From Mxb001 sp049431945 (GTDB lineage: Bacteria; Actinomycetota; Actinomycetes; S36-B12): 5,587 bases of DNA. Shown one piece after another: positions 1 through 5,587 of this stretch (its first letter is position 1; each line of letters opens with the position of its first letter). The stretch lies in NCBI GenBank assembly GCA_049431945.1, contig JBMTDJ010000104.1:1-5587 (forward strand), written 5' to 3'. The position numbers were made by a program, and so were the translations under genes. The notes beneath the pieces are model-generated. The model was not told the DNA's origin and did not search any database. It saw only the letters and a list, made by a program, of their open reading frames with translations.

Positions 1-903
1 GCCAAGGGCGGTCTCGTCGTCGCGGCGCGCCAGGAAACCCTCGATCACCTCGTCGATTTCGCCGCAGCGCAACGCGCCAGCGGCGTCATCACCGAGATCG
101 TCGCCGCCGACGACCTCCCCGCACACGAGCCGCACATCTCACGTGATCTCGCCGGGGGCGTGTACTACCCGCAGGACATGCAGGTGCAGCCCATGCTCGC
201 CGCAGCACACCTGCTCGACGCCGCGCGACGGCAGTACGGCGCGCGCGTCATGACCAACGTGGAGGTCCTCGGGATCGATCGCGACGCCGAAGGCTCGGTC
301 ACCGGTGTGCGCACCTCGCAGGGCGTGATCAACACGCGTTACGTCGTCAACGCCGCCGGCACGTGGGGTGGCGAGATCGCCGCGCTTGCCGGAGTGCACG
401 TGCCGATCCTTCCTCGGCGTGGATTCATTCTCGTCACCGAGCCGCTACCGCCACTGATCCGGCACAAGGTCTATGCCGCCGACTACGTCGCCAATGTCGC
501 GTCCGACTCCGCGGACCTCGAGACCTCGGCCGTGGTCGAGGGAACCCACTCGGGCACCGTGCTCATCGGCGCGAGTCGCGAGCGCGTGGGCTTCGACCGA
601 ACGCTCGACTGGTCCGTCGTGCAGCGGCTCGCTGCTCAGGCGATCGAGGTGTTCCCTGTGCTCGCCGGGGTGTCGCTGCTGCGCACCTACGGTGGCTTTC
701 GGCCGTACTGCCCTGATCACCTCCCGGTGATCGGCTCGGATCCGCGCGCGCCCGGACTGCTCCACGCCTGTGGTCATGAGGGTGCGGGCATTGGCCTTGC
801 CGCGGCGACCGGCGACCTCATCGCCGAGTCGATCGTCGGCGACCCGACGACTATCGATCTCGCACCCTTCTCACCCGCGCGCTTCGAGGTGGCCCATGTC
901 TGA
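1..903 (+). CDS. DadA-like FAD oxidoreductase, probable catalytic subunit of D-hydroxyproline dehydrogenase (5' partial)
   Basis: The reading frame is open from base 1 to a TGA at 901-903, giving 300 residues. The true start lies upstream, and the GTG at 160 is an internal Val codon. The family (DAO/glycine oxidase/DadA fold) usually has about 370-390 residues, so roughly 75 N-terminal residues with the FAD-binding GxGxxG are missing. What remains fits the family. VVNAAGTWGGEIA at partial residues 115-127 is the returning FAD-contact segment. RTYGGFRPYCPDHLPVIG at 228-245 and HACGHEGAGIGLAAATG at 255-271 form the conserved C-terminal flavin region. These C-terminal motifs are typical of the DadA-like subunit encoded beside a small [2Fe-2S] protein and an HcnB-like flavoprotein. 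It would oxidise the C-N bond of a D-imino or D-amino acid. cis-4-hydroxy-D-proline is the inferred substrate because of the neighbouring semialdehyde dehydrogenase. The stop overlaps the next gene by 8 bases. Family assignment is strong, substrate is inference. Glycine/sarcosine or D-proline oxidation are alternatives. Confidence 0.85.
   Translation, partial: AKGGLVVAARQETLDHLVDFAAAQRASGVITEIVAADDLPAHEPHISRDLAGGVYYPQDMQVQPMLAAAHLLDAARRQYGARVMTNVEVLGIDRDAEGSVTGVRTSQGVINTRYVVNAAGTWGGEIAALAGVHVPILPRRGFILVTEPLPPLIRHKVYAADYVANVASDSADLETSAVVEGTHSGTVLIGASRERVGFDRTLDWSVVQRLAAQAIEVFPVLAGVSLLRTYGGFRPYCPDHLPVIGSDPRAPGLLHACGHEGAGIGLAAATGDLIAESIVGDPTTIDLAPFSPARFEVAHV
886..892 (+). promoter_or_regulatory. 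Ribosome binding site of the [2Fe-2S] subunit gene
   Basis: GAGGTGG lies inside the 3' end of the preceding gene. Its GAGG core is 6 bases before the ATG at 896. This fixes the start at 896, although the frame stays open further upstream. Confidence 0.65.
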
Positions 904-1156
904 GGTGTCCTTCACCTTCGACGGCGAAGCAATGCATGCCGAGACCGGGCAGACAATCGCCGCGGCGCTCATGGCGCACGGCATCGTGTCATGGCGCACC
1001 ACGCGATTCGGCGGGCGTCCACGCGGCATCCTCTGCGGCATCGGGGCGTGCTACGACTGCCTGCTCACGCTCAACGGCGAGCCCAATGTGCGCGCCTGCG
1101 TCACCCGGATCGAGCCCGGCGACGACGTACGTCACCAGGACGGGGTCGGACGATGA
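896..1156 (+). CDS. Small [2Fe-2S] ferredoxin-like dehydrogenase subunit (HcnA-like)
   Basis: This is a complete 86-residue protein and essentially a single plant-type [2Fe-2S] domain. The cluster ligands are visible as C47, C52, C55 and C68 (spacing CX4CX2CX12C), within CGIGACYDC and the later VRACVT. Such stand-alone domains are the gamma/HcnA-like subunits of heteromeric flavin dehydrogenases, such as hydrogen cyanide synthase and the D-hydroxyproline dehydrogenase complex. They pass electrons between the two flavoprotein subunits. There is no signal peptide or membrane segment, so a cytoplasmic location is expected. The ATG at 896 is chosen because it has a good ribosome binding site and because the protein then begins at the usual point, just before the first beta strand (SEVSFTFDG). 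The gene overlaps the upstream gene by 8 bases and the downstream gene by 4 (ATGA). This suggests coupled translation of the three subunits in fixed ratio. The domain is certain. The partner assignment rests on gene order. Confidence 0.9.
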   Translation: MSEVSFTFDGEAMHAETGQTIAAALMAHGIVSWRTTRFGGRPRGILCGIGACYDCLLTLNGEPNVRACVTRIEPGDDVRHQDGVGR

Positions 1157-2520
1157 GGGATGTCGTCATCGTCGGTGGCGGTGCAGCCGGGGTCAATGCC
1201 GCGGTGATCGCCGCGTCCTCCGGTTGCCGGGTGGCCCTCGTCGACAGCGGTCCGGAGCCTGGTGGTCAGTACTACCGAGGTGGCCCGACCGGGCGCTTCG
1301 CCGAGATGTGCGACCGGCTTGCCGCACTTGAGGTGTCGGGTCGGGTGGAGCTCCTGTTCGACCACTACGCCTATGCGCTCGAGAGCACCAACGATGGATT
1401 CCGCGCGCGTGTGCGCGGCGATGATCGGCACCGCGGCGACATCCAGGTCTTGGACGCTCACGCCGTCGTCGTCGCGACCGGCGCTTTCGACCGCCAACTG
1501 CCCTTCCCGGGCTGGGCCCTGCCCGGCGTGATGTCCGGCGGGGCGGCTCAGGCGCTGGTCAAGGGCAGTGGTGTGCTGCCCGGACAACGCATCGCGATCG
1601 CGGGAACGGGACCCTTCCTGCTCGCCGTGGCCGCCACCGTGCTCGATGCGGGGGGCAACGTCGCTGCTGTGATCGAGGCCAATGACCCGATCTCGATCGC
1701 CCGGAGAGTCCGGTCGACGCTGCCGGTGATCAGCAAGTCCGGTGAACTTGCGGGCTACCTTGCGACGCTGGCACGTCATCGCGTGCCCTACCTCCGGCGG
1801 CATCGAGTGACGCGCGCCCGTGGCTCCGACCGCCTTGAGTCGATCACGGTGTCGAAGGTCGACGCGGACTGGTGCGCGCTGCCAGGCACTGAGCGCGAGA
1901 TCGAGATCGACGCGTTGGCGATCGGCTACGGCTTCACCGCGCAGACCGACGTGCTCGGTGCGGCGCGGTTTGCGCGAGGTGCCGATGGAGGAATCGCGGT
2001 CGCCGTCGATGATCGCCAGGAGACATCCGTGCGCGGTCTTTTCGCCGCCGGCGAGACAACCGGAGTTGGCGGCGTCGACCTCGCGGCGTACGAGGGACTG
2101 CTCGCGGGCGCCGCGGCAGCCGAGCACTGCGGCATGGCCCCGGCGCTGACAGCCAGGGCCGAGACCCAGGCGCGTCGCCGCGTCGGCGATCTCAGGCGCT
2201 TCGCCGACACGCTGCACGCGACGTTCCCCGTGCGCGAGGGCTGGCGCGATGACGTCGACAACGCGACGCTGGTCTGCCGCTGCGAGGAGGTGTCGGCGCA
2301 GCAGGTGCGCGATGCCGTTCGGATGGGTGCCACGGATACGCGCTCGGTCAAGCTCATCACCCGCGCGGGCATGGGCTGGTGCCAAGGGCGGGTGTGCGGC
2401 CCGATCGTCGATGGACTGTGCGGCTTCGATGACCTCGCCTCACTGGTGGGCGCGGCGACGAGACCGGTGGCCGCGCCGGTGCCCCTCGGTGCACTGGCCG
2501 GGCAGCAAGTGGAAGGGTGA
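1153..2520 (+). CDS. HcnB-like FAD/NAD(P)-fold oxidoreductase subunit with C-terminal iron-sulfur domain
   Basis: This 455-residue protein starts at an ATG that overlaps the preceding stop (ATGA). An N-terminal dinucleotide fold has GGGAAG at 8-13 with an acidic D31 ending the second strand, as in FAD binding. GGQYYR at 37-42 and VVVATGAFDR at 105-114 are typical of the family. A second dinucleotide-binding fold is centred on GTGPFL at 151-156. LFAAGETTGVGG at 296-307 is the late FAD-contact motif. The C-terminal domain carries C375, C377, C410 and C415 (CXC-X32-CX4C), the pattern of BFD-like [2Fe-2S] domains also seen in HcnB and in the alpha subunit of heteromeric D-hydroxyproline dehydrogenase. 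The likely role is to take electrons from the catalytic flavin through the small ferredoxin subunit and hand them to a quinone or another respiratory acceptor. An upstream in-frame extension to 991 is open but lies within the previous gene and lacks family similarity, so 1153 is preferred. The acceptor is inference. Confidence 0.9.
   Translation: MRDVVIVGGGAAGVNAAVIAASSGCRVALVDSGPEPGGQYYRGGPTGRFAEMCDRLAALEVSGRVELLFDHYAYALESTNDGFRARVRGDDRHRGDIQVLDAHAVVVATGAFDRQLPFPGWALPGVMSGGAAQALVKGSGVLPGQRIAIAGTGPFLLAVAATVLDAGGNVAAVIEANDPISIARRVRSTLPVISKSGELAGYLATLARHRVPYLRRHRVTRARGSDRLESITVSKVDADWCALPGTEREIEIDALAIGYGFTAQTDVLGAARFARGADGGIAVAVDDRQETSVRGLFAAGETTGVGGVDLAAYEGLLAGAAAAEHCGMAPALTARAETQARRRVGDLRRFADTLHATFPVREGWRDDVDNATLVCRCEEVSAQQVRDAVRMGATDTRSVKLITRAGMGWCQGRVCGPIVDGLCGFDDLASLVGAATRPVAAPVPLGALAGQQVEG
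2511..2517 (+). promoter_or_regulatory. Ribosome binding site that decides a GTG start
   Basis: GGAAGGG lies 7 bases before the GTG at 2525. It sits inside the last codons of the preceding gene. An ATG at 2520, overlapping that gene's stop, is in the wrong frame for the downstream protein, so GTG 2525 is the supported start. Confidence 0.7.
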
Positions 2521-2524
2521 TGCA

Positions 2525-3462
2525 GTGAGCACGGTGACATTTCTCGACGAGCAGGCGACGTACGCCGCCGCGACCATCGGCCAGTGCGCGGATGCGCTGG
2601 AGGTCGCACTGCGCGATGGCCTTCCCGGTGAGCCCGATCCGGCGCGGATCTTCGTTGACCTGCCTCCGGGTGAGCTGCTCCTCATGCCCAGCCGCGTCAC
2701 GGGCACGCCCACGGTCAAGCTCGTCACCATCCACCATGACGCCGACCGCCCGGACCCGCGCATCAAGGGGGTCCATGTCGTCTTCGATCCTGTCTCACTC
2801 GCGCCCAAGGTGATCATGGACGCCGCGGCGCTCACGGTGATGAGGACGACGGCGGTGAGCATTGTCGCCCTGCGGATGATCGCCAAGCCCGACTGCCACA
2901 CCCTCGTCGTCTACGGCGCCGGCCCCCAGGCTCGGGCCCACATCGACGCGATCATCGCCGAGTGGCCCATCCGCCACGTGACGATCGTCGCGCGACGTCC
3001 CGAGCGGGCACAGGAGCTGCTCGACTATGCGCGCGCGCAGCATCCCGACATCGTCATCGACCTCGTGGGCAGCGATGGCGCGACGGCGGCGTTGCGCGAG
3101 GCCCGCATCATCGTCTGCGCGACGACAGCCACCTCCGCGCTCTTCGACGCCGCAGACGCCCGCGGTGATGTGGCCGCAGTGGCAGTCGGCACGCACTCGC
3201 CGACCTGCTGTGAGCTTCCGAGCGAACTCGTCGGCAGGTCCTTTGTCGTCGTCGAGGAGCGCGAATCGGCCCTGCGCGAGGCCGGTGACGTCGTCTGCGC
3301 CATCACGGCCGGGTTCATGACGGCCGACGACATCGCGGCCGACCTCACCGAGGTCGCCAAGCGCTCGGTCGACGTGCCCGCGACCGGATCGAGGGTGTTC
3401 AAGAGCATGGGCATGGCCTGGGAGGACGCTGTCGTCAGCGCCCGCATCGCAGAAGGAGTGGC

Positions 3463-3466
<4 letters not shown>
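2525..3466 (+). CDS. Ornithine cyclodeaminase/mu-crystallin family protein, probable delta1-pyrroline-2-carboxylate reductase
   Basis: This is a 313-residue protein starting at GTG 2525, a normal length for the family. K65 in TVKLVT and R107-T108 in VMRTTAVS match the conserved substrate-carboxylate site. GAGPQA at 131-136 begins the Rossmann fold. Arginines R157-R158 follow the second strand (IVARRPERA), which suits NADPH. The motif that carries the catalytic Asp in true ornithine cyclodeaminases (G-x-D-x-P-type) reads GTHSP at 222-226, so His224 stands in the Asp position. This argues against ornithine cyclisation and towards the ketimine/imine-reducing branch. In hydroxyproline gene clusters this family supplies the reductase that turns delta1-pyrroline-2-carboxylate into L-proline. 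That reaction would serve trans-3-hydroxyproline or D-proline use. Four bases separate it from the upstream gene, and ATGA overlaps the downstream gene. The family is certain and the reaction is inferred. N-alkyl amino acid or alanine dehydrogenase activity is possible. Confidence 0.87.
3451..3458 (+). promoter_or_regulatory. Ribosome binding site of the semialdehyde dehydrogenase gene
   Basis: AGAAGGAG is the strongest Shine-Dalgarno match in the window and ends 4 bases before the ATG at 3463. A second in-frame ATG at 3475 would be 16 bases away, too far, so 3463 is the better start. Confidence 0.7.
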
Positions 3467-4911
<1,445 letters not shown>

Positions 4912-4947
4912 CATCGGGACGTACACGCGGTGCGGTGAGATAGCCCC
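4912..4947 (+). other. 36-base spacer between the dehydrogenase operon and hutH
   Basis: This is the only intergenic gap of any size in the window. It has no convincing hairpin followed by a T-run and no clear -35/-10 pair. GGTGA at 4934-4938 matches the 16S-complementary AGGAGGTGA sequence and probably serves hutH, ending 9 bases before its ATG. The absence of a terminator makes read-through into hutH possible, but a leaderless or weak promoter cannot be excluded by eye. Confidence 0.5.
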
Positions 4948-5587
4948 ATGACCGTCCGCGTGGGCCCGGCCCCTCTCACCGCTGCCGAGGTCGTCGCCGT
5001 CGCCCGGGGTGGCGAGGCGATCGAACTCACCGAGGACGCCCTCGAGGAGATGGCTCGCTCGCGCGCAATCGTCGACGACCTCGCTTCGTCACCGGAGCCG
5101 GCGTACGGCATCTCCACCGGATTCGGCGCCCTCGCGACCGTGCACATCCCGCCGGAGTCGCGCGCGCATCTGCAGTCCTCGCTCATCCGCTCGCACGCTG
5201 CCGGCTGGGGTCCGGAGGTCGAGCCCGAGGTCGTGCGCGCCACGATGCTGCTGCGCCTGCACACCCTCGCCACCGGTCGGACCGGCGTGCGTCCGTCAAC
5301 CGCGCAGGCCTACGCGGCGATGATGAACGCCGGCATCCTGCCCACCGTGTGCGAGCACGGATCGCTCGGCTGCTCTGGCGACCTCGCACCGCTGTCGCAT
5401 ATCGCGCTCGCGCTCACTGGCGAGGGAGAGGTGCGCGATCACACCGGCGCACTCGTGCCCGCAGCCGACGCGCTCGCCGCCGCGGGTCTGCATCCGGTGA
5501 GACTCGCCGAGAAGGAAGGCCTCGCGCTCATCAACGGCACCGACGGGATGCTCGGCATGCTCGTGCTGGCACTGGCCGACCTCGAGG
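4948..5587 (+). CDS. hutH: Histidine ammonia-lyase (3' partial)
   Basis: HutH removes ammonia from L-histidine to give trans-urocanate, the first step of the Hut pathway, in the cytoplasm. The first 213 codons of a protein normally near 510 residues are present, and the frame runs off the right edge. An in-frame TGA at 4936 rules out a longer N-terminus and ATG 4948 is the first start after it. Active-site residues fall where the Pseudomonas enzyme has them: Tyr53 (AYGISTGFG), His83 (RSHAAG) and Asn196 (LINGT). The tripeptide that self-cyclises to the MIO electrophile is C142-S143-G144 in GSLGCSGDLAPLSH. Most bacteria have Ala-Ser-Gly, and I recall the Cys form from Streptomyces-type HutH. 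These features favour histidine over phenylalanine or tyrosine as substrate. It follows the dehydrogenase operon after 36 bases on the same strand. Both routes end in glutamate or alpha-ketoglutarate, so shared nitrogen or carbon control is plausible but not shown. Confidence 0.95.
   Translation, partial: MTVRVGPAPLTAAEVVAVARGGEAIELTEDALEEMARSRAIVDDLASSPEPAYGISTGFGALATVHIPPESRAHLQSSLIRSHAAGWGPEVEPEVVRATMLLRLHTLATGRTGVRPSTAQAYAAMMNAGILPTVCEHGSLGCSGDLAPLSHIALALTGEGEVRDHTGALVPAADALAAAGLHPVRLAEKEGLALINGTDGMLGMLVLALADLE

Noticed and set aside
991..1152. N-terminal extension of the HcnB-like protein upstream of 1153
   Set aside because: The extension overlaps the ferredoxin-subunit gene, is Arg/His-rich, and would precede the normal start of the FAD-binding fold, which begins exactly at MRDVVIVGGG.
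1132..2385. 417-codon open frame on the - strand
   Set aside because: It lies wholly opposite the HcnB-like gene, which has clear motifs on the + strand. Its translation is rich in Arg, His, Gly and Asp with no recognisable domain, typical of antisense frames in high-GC DNA.
1..2520. Hydrogen cyanide synthase hcnABC
   Set aside because: The subunit types match, but the gene order differs and the downstream reductase and alpha-ketoglutaric semialdehyde dehydrogenase point to imino acid catabolism, not cyanogenesis from glycine.
4912..4947. Rho-independent terminator or promoter in the spacer before hutH
   Set aside because: Only very short inverted matches (such as CAC...GTG) are present, without a stable stem or T-run, and no paired -35/-10 boxes can be recognised.

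Overview
The window is a tightly packed piece of a high-GC bacterial chromosome. By eye it is about two thirds G+C, with codon third positions almost all G or C. Actinobacteria are the best guess. The reasons are the composition, the GTG start, the chain of ATGA-type overlaps, and a histidine ammonia-lyase whose cofactor motif reads Gly-Cys-Ser-Gly, the form I associate with actinomycete HutH. No genus can be named from this sequence. All real genes lie on the + strand, and the only non-coding stretches are 4 bases (2521-2524) and 36 bases (4912-4947).

Positions 1-4911 hold five genes that look like one translationally coupled operon. The first three encode what looks like one multi-subunit flavin/iron-sulfur dehydrogenase of the HcnABC / heteromeric D-hydroxyproline dehydrogenase type. 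They are a DadA-like FAD subunit (5' end missing), a small [2Fe-2S] subunit of 86 residues, and a two-dinucleotide-fold FAD subunit with a C-terminal four-cysteine domain. They are followed by an ornithine cyclodeaminase/mu-crystallin family protein, most likely a delta1-pyrroline-2-carboxylate reductase, and by an NADP-type alpha-ketoglutaric semialdehyde dehydrogenase.

Together these genes suggest catabolism of hydroxyproline and related D-imino acids. The dehydrogenase would oxidise cis-4-hydroxy-D-proline (or D-proline) and pass electrons to the respiratory chain. A deaminase outside the window would make alpha-ketoglutaric semialdehyde, and the last gene would oxidise that to alpha-ketoglutarate. 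The reductase would recover L-proline from pyrroline-2-carboxylate, as made from trans-3-hydroxyproline or D-proline. The epimerase and the dihydrodipicolinate-synthase-like deaminase are not here and would be expected upstream of position 1.

From 4948 to the right edge lies the first 213 codons of histidine ammonia-lyase (hutH), the entry step of histidine breakdown, 36 bases after the operon and in the same direction. I see no tRNA, rRNA, CRISPR array, mobile element, clear terminator or clear promoter. The window looks like an ordinary but well-organised amino acid catabolism locus rather than an undescribed system. The points most worth checking are the exact substrate of the dehydrogenase, the non-canonical active-site residue in the cyclodeaminase-family protein, and the direct junction with histidine catabolism.
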